13,441 nt of DNA from CAKZSU01 sp044223895 (GTDB taxonomy: Bacteria; Patescibacteriota; Microgenomatia; UBA10105; UBA927). Location of the stretch: positions 1-13,441 of the forward strand of contig JBGALL010000051.1 in assembly GCA_044223895.1 (NCBI GenBank), read 5' to 3'. The notes beneath the pieces are model-generated. The model was not told where the DNA came from. It searched no databases and saw only the letters and a program-made list of their open reading frames with translations. Shown here one piece after another: positions 6,216-13,153 of this stretch. Both the position numbers and the translations under genes were made by a program. Positions within the stretch are counted from its first letter, which is position 1. Each line of letters begins with the position of its first letter.

Positions 6216-7326
6216 GTTCATTGTCCGTTAATATCCGGCGAATTCCTTGAATTTCTTTACTTCCATATTCATTTTTTCCTTCTACTGGCGTATATCCGTG
6301 TAAAAGGCCCCAATTTTTTGCAAAGTGTGGTAAATATTCATGAGGTGTACTCAGGATTTTTCTCGTATTCATCAAAATTCCTAATTCTTCTCTGGATTCA
6401 TACCGATAGATTTTTCTTTCAACGAGTTTCCTAATTTCTCTCATCGTATCCAGAAATGACACTATATAGAGTCCTGCATTGGTAGGATCATCATGTATAC
6501 ACTTCAAGGAACTCGTGGCAATTTGGACTTGAATGGGGAGATGATCCGGATACTGAACTGTCTGTAGGTTTTCAGTTAACACTGGTCTCCTCCTTGCAAG
6601 GTTTGAAAAACTATCAGACGCTGTGTGGAAAGCATTGGCAAGTGTCGTCGCAGACTGTTCTATTTGTCCAACCAGACCGATATATATTTGATCCGGTAGA
6701 TGACCCGCCTGCATGAGTTGATGAGTATGTTCACTCTGTTGGACGCTCCTTCCCGAGGCTTCGAAAGGTTTTGACCACTGTCGTTCAAATAGTCCAAAGA
6801 AAATTTTTAGCCGCTCCTCAACGGGAATAGTTGCTTCCCACTCAGTAGTTACCATAGAAAAGTCGCGAAGCTGTGGTGTGTAATGTAAATAGCGTAGAGT
6901 TCTCTGCTCTAGCTCTTTAAACGCAGCAGGGATGGCTTTCAATGAATTATCCAATAGTATCCAGGTAGCTAATTCTTCAGAAGTTTTCCGCACATTGTTA
7001 TGGCGATCAACGATATCTCTCGCTTCACCAGTCATCGCTTGGGTAATAGGAATCTGAAGATGTGGTTTGTAACGAAATCTTTTGCCCGGATGGAAATTCT
7101 CATGGCTCTGTAAATATTGACTCAAGGCCTGATGTAACTCTGGTATGTTCCACAAATCTTCGCGTAATTGGTTGATATTTTCCTTAGAAAAAACAGGTGA
7201 CTGTTCAAGTGCAAAAACAACTTTGATACCAGTTTCTACTGATTCTGGCGGCAACAAAGGAGACGCTTCAAAGGCAATCAATTCATTTCCCGGAGATTCA
7301 TTGGTAATAATTTCTGCATTGACCAT
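6187..7326 (-). CDS. hypothetical soluble protein, 379 residues
   Basis: I do not recognise this protein. It appears soluble and mostly alpha-helical, without a signal peptide, membrane helix or coiled coil of note. An acidic, low-complexity start (1-30) is followed by a helical body rich in Leu, Glu, Arg and His. Only one Cys is present and I see no nucleotide-binding or catalytic signature. Local features include a basic segment near 82-90 (GKRFRYKPH), a Ser/Thr-Ala segment near 225-245 and an Arg/Lys-rich helix near 315-330. The ATG lacks a Shine-Dalgarno sequence but has a promoter-like TTGTTT-17-TATAAA just upstream. It follows the six-helix membrane protein after 45 bases on the same strand and overlaps the end of rarA by 29 bases. 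The long open frame and its own promoter candidate make a real gene likely. Confidence 0.75.
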   Translation of the reverse strand: MVNAEIITNESPGNELIAFEASPLLPPESVETGIKVVFALEQSPVFSKENINQLREDLWNIPELHQALSQYLQSHENFHPGKRFRYKPHLQIPITQAMTGEARDIVDRHNNVRKTSEELATWILLDNSLKAIPAAFKELEQRTLRYLHYTPQLRDFSMVTTEWEATIPVEERLKIFFGLFERQWSKPFEASGRSVQQSEHTHQLMQAGHLPDQIYIGLVGQIEQSATTLANAFHTASDSFSNLARRRPVLTENLQTVQYPDHLPIQVQIATSSLKCIHDDPTNAGLYIVSFLDTMREIRKLVERKIYRYESREELGILMNTRKILSTPHEYLPHFAKNWGLLHGYTPVEGKNEYGSKEIQGIRRILTDNELTSYNTSSS

Positions 7327-7336
7327 GTTTCAGCGT

Positions 7337-7365
7337 TTTATACTGGTTTTACATCTAAAAAACAA
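7337..7365 (-). promoter_or_regulatory. candidate promoter TTGTTT-17-TATAAA for the 379-residue gene
   Basis: On the minus strand, TTGTTT (7360-7365) and TATAAA (7337-7342) are separated by exactly 17 bases. The -10 box lies 10 bases before the ATG at 7326, so the leader would be only a few bases, with no Shine-Dalgarno sequence. The gene may therefore be transcribed apart from the membrane protein gene before it. Confidence 0.45.
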
Positions 7366-7371
7366 GACAGA

Positions 7372-8016
7372 TTATTTCTTTTCTAGTTCTGCAATCCTTT
7401 TTTTGAGATCTATCATAACTAACTCACGATCGATCATAATTTTATTCATTTTTTGAAGTTGTTCTGTCTGCTCTGTCAGCTGGTGAACAGACTCTGCTAA
7501 TTCTTTTTGACTATTTTCCTGGGTCAATTCATAGAAATAGAGCACAAAAATTGCAATACAGATATCAAAACAAATCTGAAAAGCTGTACCTAAATTGGTT
7601 ATCTTAAAAATAATAATAAAATTGGCGATCACAAATAACCCACTCAAGAAAATTCCATGCCTCTTCCCCAAGAAAAAAATAGCAATAATGGGGAATATCA
7701 CCAGAAGTGAGACATTTTGAACATTAAATAGGCCATTCACTTGATAATTAATTCCCATCACCGCGGCAAAACTAAATATTGAAATAATCCAGTAATTAAT
7801 CTTGGTAAATTTCTTAATTCCTGACAATCCGAGGATAAAAATAAATAAGAAAAATGCAAAAAAATCTATAATTGCTGACTGATTATTTATTTTCAAGAAA
7901 ACATTAATGAAGGGAACCAATGCTGAACCAACAATTCCAAATATAAGGACGATTTGAAAGAATAACTTTCGATTTTTATCAACAGGAGATTGACCTGGTT
8001 CAGTTGGTTGTATCAT
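7372..8016 (-). CDS. six-helix membrane sensor-like protein with signalling helix and no output domain
   Basis: This 214-residue protein has a short polar N-terminus, then about six membrane helices (near 18-40, 47-65, 74-92, 100-117, 121-139 and 145-162) with very short loops. A charged coiled coil covers about 164-214. The coiled coil carries MNKIMIDRELVMIDLKKRI (190-208), very close to the NKLMVGRELKMIELK linker known from many membrane histidine kinases, where it joins a sensor to a PAS or kinase domain. Here the protein stops right after it (TAA), with no PAS, HAMP, kinase or cyclase domain. It may be a stand-alone membrane sensor that pairs with a separate output protein, or a stable relic of a kinase. 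The gene starts 20 bases after the glycosyltransferase and has a possible TATAAT box of its own. Membrane topology is fairly sure; the role is inference. Confidence 0.8.
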   Translation of the reverse strand: MIQPTEPGQSPVDKNRKLFFQIVLIFGIVGSALVPFINVFLKINNQSAIIDFFAFFLFIFILGLSGIKKFTKINYWIISIFSFAAVMGINYQVNGLFNVQNVSLLVIFPIIAIFFLGKRHGIFLSGLFVIANFIIIFKITNLGTAFQICFDICIAIFVLYFYELTQENSQKELAESVHQLTEQTEQLQKMNKIMIDRELVMIDLKKRIAELEKK

Positions 8017-8030
8017 AGGCAGATATACTT

Positions 8031-8036
8031 ATTATA
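8031..8036 (-). promoter_or_regulatory. possible -10 box (TATAAT) before the sensor-like membrane protein
   Basis: TATAAT on the minus strand lies 14 bases before the ATG at 8016, immediately after the stop codon of the glycosyltransferase gene. It lacks the TGn extension and a clear -35. It could be an internal promoter, or chance in AT-rich DNA. Confidence 0.25.
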
Positions 8037-9419
8037 TTAGTGCTGTAAATAGATTACATCTGCCTGATATCCATCTTCTTGAACCACAGTCACCTTTTTC
8101 TGCGTATGGGTCTTCAAATAGGTTTCTAACTCCTTATTGGTCGCGTAATTAAAAATAATCACATTGGCAGCATCGAGCAAGTGACTTAATGTTCCTGGTT
8201 CACTGACATGGGGCACTTCGTAGATAGTGATATCCTGACGATTACGCAAATCAAAATAGGGATCAGGAACAGTCGATGACACCACTACAGCCTGAGATGG
8301 AATTTGCTGAGATAGACCAGCAACAAACGAGTGATAGCTATCATTTCGTTTCAACTCTAGGAGTTGATTGGGAAGATAATTTATACCATGCAATATCAAA
8401 AGAAGAAGTAAAGGCAGGTAAAATAGTTTGGAATTTCTGGTTAAAAGAATAGCCACCAAGAGGGGAAATATAGGAATAAAGATAAAATACCATTGATCAA
8501 CAGTTATAATAGCCGTCACGATTCCCAGAAATGATCCAATACCGAAGATCAAAAATAAAGATTTTTTTTGGATGACACCGCTAATTAGTGCATAAGAACC
8601 GAGGATTAAATCACCTAATACAATAAATCTCCAGGATAGTATTTTTTCAAATACCAGAGAGATCAATGGCTCACGAGCAGCTTTATATGCAAATTGAATT
8701 TCCATTTGTTGGACAAACAGATGAAAATAGTCGCTATATAATACAAACCAGAAAAGAATTCCTATTCCCACAGGAAGGACAAAAGAGATCAACTGATGAC
8801 CAATCTTTCCACGATAGGGCGATGTCATCATAAACAGACAACTAGTTAGAATACACAACCCTCCCAAAGGGTGAAATAAAAAAGCTACCGTACTAACAAT
8901 TCCGGCTAGCAAATACTTTCTTTTAATCAGTGATGAACACCATATATAGATAGTTGCGATAAGGCACAACAATACAAAAATATCCCAACGAGCAACCCGA
9001 CTTGCAGATTGAAACGGCCCAAAGAGTACCAAACACAGTGTTCCTAACATTGAAGTAACAGCAGAAGATGTGAGTGAATAGATAAGACCATACACAAAGA
9101 TCAAGACACCGATGGAAACGACGACAGATAATAAGCGTATCCATTCTATAGAACCACCACCAACTCTCATCCACATTCCTAAAACGTAATAATAAAGAGG
9201 AGGATAACTATAGGCACGGATATGTAAATCTCCGGCACTTTCGGTACGATATATATCTAACTTCAGGATCCCTGATGTATTCCAATTTTCAGCAATATTT
9301 ACAAAATACGGTTCGTCTGGCCACACCGGAGGATCCTTTAGTAAGAAATGATAAGAAAGGAATACATGGAGCAAAAGTGGTATCGCTAAAAAAATAACCG
9401 TTATGAGTAACTTTTTCAC
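8037..9419 (-). CDS. GT-C fold glycosyltransferase, GT39/ArnT-like
   Basis: This is a polytopic membrane glycosyltransferase of the dolichyl-phosphate-mannose mannosyltransferase type, which takes a sugar from a lipid-phosphate carrier and adds it to an acceptor on the outer face of the membrane. After the first helix, the loop carries WPDEPYF, whose Asp-Glu pair is in the usual catalytic position. YSYPPLYYYVLG and ARWDIFVLL follow, as expected for the family. About ten membrane helices span the first 350 residues, then a roughly 100-residue soluble tail. I place the start at the GTG 9417-9419 (460 residues). It gives a natural KKLLITVIFLAIP first helix and lies just after an extended -10 box. 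The ATG at 9453-9455 would add 12 residues but lies upstream of the expected transcript start and overlaps the Nudix gene. Donor and acceptor cannot be told from sequence. Confidence 0.8.
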   Translation of the reverse strand: MKKLLITVIFLAIPLLLHVFLSYHFLLKDPPVWPDEPYFVNIAENWNTSGILKLDIYRTESAGDLHIRAYSYPPLYYYVLGMWMRVGGGSIEWIRLLSVVVSIGVLIFVYGLIYSLTSSAVTSMLGTLCLVLFGPFQSASRVARWDIFVLLCLIATIYIWCSSLIKRKYLLAGIVSTVAFLFHPLGGLCILTSCLFMMTSPYRGKIGHQLISFVLPVGIGILFWFVLYSDYFHLFVQQMEIQFAYKAAREPLISLVFEKILSWRFIVLGDLILGSYALISGVIQKKSLFLIFGIGSFLGIVTAIITVDQWYFIFIPIFPLLVAILLTRNSKLFYLPLLLLLILHGINYLPNQLLELKRNDSYHSFVAGLSQQIPSQAVVVSSTVPDPYFDLRNRQDITIYEVPHVSEPGTLSHLLDAANVIIFNYATNKELETYLKTHTQKKVTVVQEDGYQADVIYLQH

Positions 9420-9430
9420 AAGATATTTAG

Positions 9431-9440
9431 TATTATAGCA
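9431..9440. promoter_or_regulatory. overlapping divergent -10 boxes
   Basis: On the minus strand TGCTATAAT (9432-9440) is a perfect extended -10 that would start the glycosyltransferase mRNA near 9425, just before its GTG at 9419. On the plus strand TATTAT (9431-9436) lies 7 bases before the Nudix ATG at 9444, which implies a leaderless mRNA. The two boxes share the same base pairs, so the polymerase could not use both at once. Confidence 0.45.
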
Positions 9441-9443
9441 ACT

Positions 9444-9869
9444 ATGGAAGAACATTCAGCTGGCGGAGTTATCATCAAAAAAATTGATTCTCAATGGAAA
9501 ATCCTCTTACTAAAAGATATGAATGGTAACTGGACCTTTCCCAAAGGATTGATCGAACCTGGCGAAGATGAAGCCAGGGCTGCGAAAAGAGAGATCTATG
9601 AAGAAGTAGGATTGTCGTTTGTCACCAACCGAGGCCCACTCGAACAAATTGCCTATTGGTATGTCAGAAATGGTAATAAAATCCATAAAACTGTCGACTA
9701 TTTCCTGTTTGAATCTACTCAGGATGAAACCTTAGTACCACAAACAGAAGAAGGTATAACTGAAGTACAGTGGTTTGATTTTGGAGAAGCAGCTACAATC
9801 ATTGGCTATCCCCAAACCAATCGATCGCTATTAGAAGAAGCTATTACCTTAATTACTACATCCAATTAA
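9444..9869 (+). CDS. Nudix hydrolase, Ap4A-hydrolase-like
   Basis: This protein cleaves a nucleoside diphosphate linked to another group. The 141 residues form a single Nudix domain. Residues 35-57 match the box GX5EX7REUXEEXGU at every position, with REIYEEVG holding the metal-binding Glu residues. The preceding WTFPKG (30-35) and the early HSAGGVI strand are typical of the diadenosine tetraphosphate hydrolase branch of bacterial Nudix enzymes. The late VQWFDFGEA segment is the usual C-terminal strand and helix. The substrate is likely Ap4A or a similar dinucleotide, but MutT-like use of oxidised nucleotides cannot be excluded. The ATG lacks a Shine-Dalgarno sequence and follows a -10 box by 7 bases. 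The stop is 1 base before the holA-like gene, so the two are probably coupled. Confidence 0.92.
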   Translation: MEEHSAGGVIIKKIDSQWKILLLKDMNGNWTFPKGLIEPGEDEARAAKREIYEEVGLSFVTNRGPLEQIAYWYVRNGNKIHKTVDYFLFESTQDETLVPQTEEGITEVQWFDFGEAATIIGYPQTNRSLLEEAITLITTSN

Positions 9870-9870
9870 C

Positions 9871-10557
9871 ATGATTACCCTATTACATGGTGAAGATACC
9901 CGGAAATCTCGTGATGAACTCAATCGTCTCAAACTTGCTGCAACCGGGAAAGAAATTCGCCACTTGGAAGGGAAATCACTTGAAGAGAGGGACCTTATTC
10001 AAGCGTTATCATCTTCATCATTATTCGAAGAGGATCGGGTAGTAATTATCGAAAATTTGTTCTCTGGACTGGGTAAAAAAATTAAAAAGTCACAACAACT
10101 GGCGACTATTGTCAAAGATGAGGGTTCTGGCATACAAATTATCCTTTGGGAAGATAAAGAAATAGGGAAGACTGCTATTAATGCATTGGGATCAATTACC
10201 CAAAGACTATTTCCATTACCCACTATTATTTTTCAATTTCTCGATAACCTAAGTCCAGGTAAAACCAATCAAGTAATTTCTTTGTATGAACAACTCGTAA
10301 ATCAGGAAGCACCGGACTTAGTTCATGCCATGATGGTTAAGCGTATTAAACACTTACTTTTATTAAAGTCAGGAGGGCAACTCGAAGGTCAACAAGCATG
10401 GCAACTTACCCGATTGACAAACCAGTCGCGTCCCTTTACGCTGGAACGGTTGATCTCTCTCTACCAGAGCTTAAAACGACTCGAATACCATCGTAATTCT
10501 GGTCAGGGAGTTTTTGATTTGAGAGAGGCAACGGAGATGGTATTAATAAATTTATAA
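9871..10557 (+). CDS. holA: DNA polymerase III delta subunit-like protein (short)
   Basis: Delta is the wrench subunit of the clamp loader and opens the beta clamp. The start, MITLLHGEDTRKSRDEL, is the delta N-terminal strand and helix. The region 38-62, with a DLIQALSSSSLFEEDRVVII pattern, is the characteristic delta segment in which exposed hydrophobic residues contact the clamp. No Walker A is present, as usual for delta. The middle (about 90-130) is reduced and the C-terminal helical domain (about 135-228) is recognisable from MMVKRIKHLLLLKSG onward. At 228 residues it is about 100 shorter than the usual 330-340, a shortening I associate with reduced-genome bacteria. It begins 1 base after the Nudix gene, with no ribosome binding site of its own. 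A divergent delta-like protein with another role is possible but less likely. Confidence 0.75.
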   Translation: MITLLHGEDTRKSRDELNRLKLAATGKEIRHLEGKSLEERDLIQALSSSSLFEEDRVVIIENLFSGLGKKIKKSQQLATIVKDEGSGIQIILWEDKEIGKTAINALGSITQRLFPLPTIIFQFLDNLSPGKTNQVISLYEQLVNQEAPDLVHAMMVKRIKHLLLLKSGGQLEGQQAWQLTRLTNQSRPFTLERLISLYQSLKRLEYHRNSGQGVFDLREATEMVLINL

Positions 10558-10601
10558 TTTTTCTTTAGTCATCTGAGCGATTTATCTCCCCTGGAAGATC
10601 T

Positions 10602-10607
10602 TATAAT
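10602..10607 (+). promoter_or_regulatory. candidate -10 box (TATAAT) for the sugar-phosphate genes
   Basis: A perfect TATAAT lies in the 101-base gap before the phosphomannomutase gene and would give a leader of about 45 bases. It sits inside a short AT-rich dyad (TCTTA at 10599-10603 and TAAGA at 10609-10613). No good -35 is seen at 17 bases. The leader contains a possible 5-bp stem, TCCCG with CGGGA, between about 10617 and 10636, and no Shine-Dalgarno sequence. Confidence 0.4.
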
Positions 10608-10658
10608 TTAAGATTCTCCCGCCGAGTAAATCGGGATCAGAATGACCTACATATCTAT

Positions 10659-12020
10659 ATGTTAGATCTAACAATTTTCAAAGATTACGATGTTCGTGGG
10701 ACATATCCCAATCAAATTAATGCCGAGATGGCTAGAGCAATTGCTCATGCTATTGTCAGAAAGTTCTCACCCAAAACCTTGTGTATCTGTCGTGATATGA
10801 GAGTGTCTGGAACAGAACTTCGTGATGCCTTCGTTGAGACCTTTGTTACCTTAGGCGTTCAGGTTTACGATGCTGGTTTAGGTGGAACAGAATCTTCATA
10901 TTTTATCGCTGGCACCTATGATTATGATCTCGTCCTAATGGTATCAGCTTCACATAATCCTCCAGAATACAATGGAATGAAATTGACCAAGAAAGGTCCT
11001 GTAGCCATCACCAGTGATTCAGGACTATTTGAAATACGCGATTTGATCGAAAAGGGACCTCTTCCTGATGCCCCTATTCCTGGACAAGTAACTGCGATAG
11101 ATGTCAAAGAAGATTGGAAGAAAAAAGTTCTCTCTTTAGTAAAAATAGATACCTTTAAACCACTTTCTGTGGTCGTCGATGCTGGTAACGGTATGGCTGG
11201 TAAATTAGTTCCTGACGCATTTGAAAGTCTTCCTTTTAAAGTGACAGGGTTGTATATGGACCTCGATGGAAGATTTCCTAACCACGTTCCTAATCCACTG
11301 ATTGAGAAAAACACTCAAGACTTAAGAAATAAAGTTACTGAAATTGGTGCTGATGTAGGGCTAACTTTTGATGGAGACGCAGATCGTATGTTTTTGATTG
11401 ATGACAAAGGACGCTTCGTCAGTGGAACCATTACCACAGCCATTCTTGCAAAGTATATTTTGAAACATCACCCAGGTGAAACGATCTTATATAACGCAAT
11501 CTGCGGTAGGATTGTCCCTAAAGTTATTAATGATAATGGTGGCAAATCAATGAGAGTCAGAGTAGGACATAGTTATATCAAACGCTATATGCGTGAATAT
11601 AATGCCATATTCGCGGGTGAACATTCTGGACACTACTATCATCGCGACTTTTTCTATGCAGAAAGTGGTGTGTTAACAGCCTTGATGGTACTTTCACTCT
11701 TATCATCTGAAGGTAAAAAGCTTTCAAAATACGTCGATGAATTAGGAGTCTACCCTGCAAGTGGCGAAATAAATTTCGTCGTAGCTGATATCCCTAAAGT
11801 AACTGAAGCCATAAAATCAACCTATAAAGATGCTCAATCTATCGATGAATTAGATGGAATTAGTATCTGGTATCAAAATTATTGGTTCAATGTACGAGCA
11901 TCAAAAACCGAACCATTACTGAGATTAAATATGGAAGCTGACACCAAAGAGATTCTCGATGAGAAATTAGCTGCAGTTGTGTCTGCAATAGAGAGTCTTG
12001 GTGGAACACGAAAGGGGTAA
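10659..12020 (+). CDS. manB: phosphomannomutase/phosphoglucomutase
   Basis: This enzyme moves the phosphate between carbons 6 and 1 of mannose or glucose (alpha-D-phosphohexomutase family). All four domains are complete in 453 residues. KDYDVRG (8-14) marks the N-terminus. SASHNP (96-101) holds the phospho-serine Ser98. DGDADR (238-243) binds the metal. GEHSGH (320-325) reads the sugar. RASKTEP (413-419) binds the phosphate; the usual Asn is Lys here (RxSNTEP in many relatives). The GEHSGH signature suggests use of both mannose and glucose phosphates, which fits a single-copy enzyme. It makes mannose-1-phosphate for GDP-mannose or glucose-1-phosphate for UDP/dTDP sugars. The next gene starts 6 bases later and is manA, so the two form one unit. 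The ATG has no Shine-Dalgarno sequence. I use the gene symbol for the family, not for proven specificity. Confidence 0.93.
   Translation: MLDLTIFKDYDVRGTYPNQINAEMARAIAHAIVRKFSPKTLCICRDMRVSGTELRDAFVETFVTLGVQVYDAGLGGTESSYFIAGTYDYDLVLMVSASHNPPEYNGMKLTKKGPVAITSDSGLFEIRDLIEKGPLPDAPIPGQVTAIDVKEDWKKKVLSLVKIDTFKPLSVVVDAGNGMAGKLVPDAFESLPFKVTGLYMDLDGRFPNHVPNPLIEKNTQDLRNKVTEIGADVGLTFDGDADRMFLIDDKGRFVSGTITTAILAKYILKHHPGETILYNAICGRIVPKVINDNGGKSMRVRVGHSYIKRYMREYNAIFAGEHSGHYYHRDFFYAESGVLTALMVLSLLSSEGKKLSKYVDELGVYPASGEINFVVADIPKVTEAIKSTYKDAQSIDELDGISIWYQNYWFNVRASKTEPLLRLNMEADTKEILDEKLAAVVSAIESLGGTRKG
12011..12017 (+). promoter_or_regulatory. Shine-Dalgarno sequence for manA
   Basis: AAAGGGG ends 9 bases before the ATG at 12027 and overlaps the last codons of the mutase gene. 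It supports both this start and co-transcription with the mutase. Confidence 0.5.
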
Positions 12021-12026
12021 TCATCT

Positions 12027-13148
12027 ATGGAACTTCGTCCGTACCTTGTGTATCCAAAAATGGTTGAGCAACCAACCTGGGGAGGAAAATATATTGCCGA
12101 ATATAAAAATTGGCAGCTATTACCAGAACTGCAACAGAAAAACATAGGTCAGAGCTATGAATTATACGGCGGTTCTTATCTGAGTGCTGAAATTTCTGAT
12201 AGTACTTCATCTGAATTTCGTCCAGAACAAGAATTGAATCCTAAAGCATTTTCCATTACCTCTTTAAATCCGGACGATTTAACCTCACTTCTTGGTCCTG
12301 CTGTGTATCAAACTCATAAAAAGATGCCCTTGTTAATAAAATTTACCCAAGCAAAGGGAAATTCTTTTCAACTTCACAAAAAACCAGACGTTGTCGATCC
12401 TGCCTGGTTACCCAAAGCTGAATCATGGTATTTTTTTGAGGACGGCTACATGACCTTTGGTCTTAAACCTGGAGCTTCGGTTGATGAATATAAACAGGTA
12501 TCAACAGAAATCTATCAAGCAATGCAAGCACTGAGTAAGCAAGTAGTTGCCCAGACACTATCTCTGGATGATGCCAAACATCAGGCAGCAGAGATGATTA
12601 AACAAAAAAATCCCTGGCAATTTGTTAACGTCTATCATGTACCCAAATTTACCATGGTCGATCTGAGTGTCGGAGGATTACATCATTCCTGGGAAGAAGA
12701 TCCGCAATCACCCTTTGGAAATATAGTCTATGAAGTTCAACAAGATGCACCCGATGAAAGCTCTACCTTACGAAGTTTTGACCAAGGGAAAATCAAAGAC
12801 GATGGAACCATTCGACCATTAACTATTGATGAATATTTTCGGTTTCTCGATACCAATCCAGATCATAACGATGTGGAGAAAGCTAAACAATTTCCCAATG
12901 GAGAGCGGATATTAACTACAAAGAATTATTTTATGGATCTTTTTACCGTTACTTCAGATAAAAACTATGAAACAAATAGTTCTTTTGCACATATATTTGT
13001 TCGCGAAGGGGATGTCACCATAACTGCGGGGACAGGATCGGTACGAGTAACGAAGGGTCATAGTTGTCTCATCCCTCATGGTGCTTCAAGATTCACTATT
13101 CATACAAATCTTCCTGAGAGTATTGTTATCAGGACAGGAATTGAATAA
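12027..13148 (+). CDS. manA: mannose-6-phosphate isomerase, type I (cupin)
   Basis: This zinc enzyme interconverts fructose-6-phosphate and mannose-6-phosphate. The 373 residues show the type I order. The N-terminal cupin has a WGG motif (18-20). The first zinc ligands are Gln115 and His117 in FQLHKKPD (QxH form). Glu132 follows in PKAESWYFFE, and the last His is 219 or 220 in GGLHHSW. Next comes VYEVQQDAPDESSTLRSFDQGK (parts of 234-255), which matches the family's EIQQ...TxRxxDxGR signature except that the final Arg is Lys255. A second cupin (about 300-373) closes the protein. It lies between the mutase and glucose-6-phosphate isomerase, so it links glycolysis to mannose-1-phosphate supply. 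The start is set by AAAGGGG 9 bases upstream. The enzyme class is secure, although the sequence is divergent. Confidence 0.87.
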   Translation: MELRPYLVYPKMVEQPTWGGKYIAEYKNWQLLPELQQKNIGQSYELYGGSYLSAEISDSTSSEFRPEQELNPKAFSITSLNPDDLTSLLGPAVYQTHKKMPLLIKFTQAKGNSFQLHKKPDVVDPAWLPKAESWYFFEDGYMTFGLKPGASVDEYKQVSTEIYQAMQALSKQVVAQTLSLDDAKHQAAEMIKQKNPWQFVNVYHVPKFTMVDLSVGGLHHSWEEDPQSPFGNIVYEVQQDAPDESSTLRSFDQGKIKDDGTIRPLTIDEYFRFLDTNPDHNDVEKAKQFPNGERILTTKNYFMDLFTVTSDKNYETNSSFAHIFVREGDVTITAGTGSVRVTKGHSCLIPHGASRFTIHTNLPESIVIRTGIE

Positions 13149-13153
13149 AAAAT

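Noticed and set aside
10558..10658. Rho-independent terminator after the holA-like gene
   Set aside because: The dyads there (TCTTA/TAAGA and TCCCG/CGGGA) are only 5 bp, and neither is followed by a T run.
10922..11314. Minus-strand reading frame of 130 codons inside the phosphomannomutase gene
   Set aside because: It lies opposite highly conserved motifs, so it is explained as a shadow of that gene's codon use.
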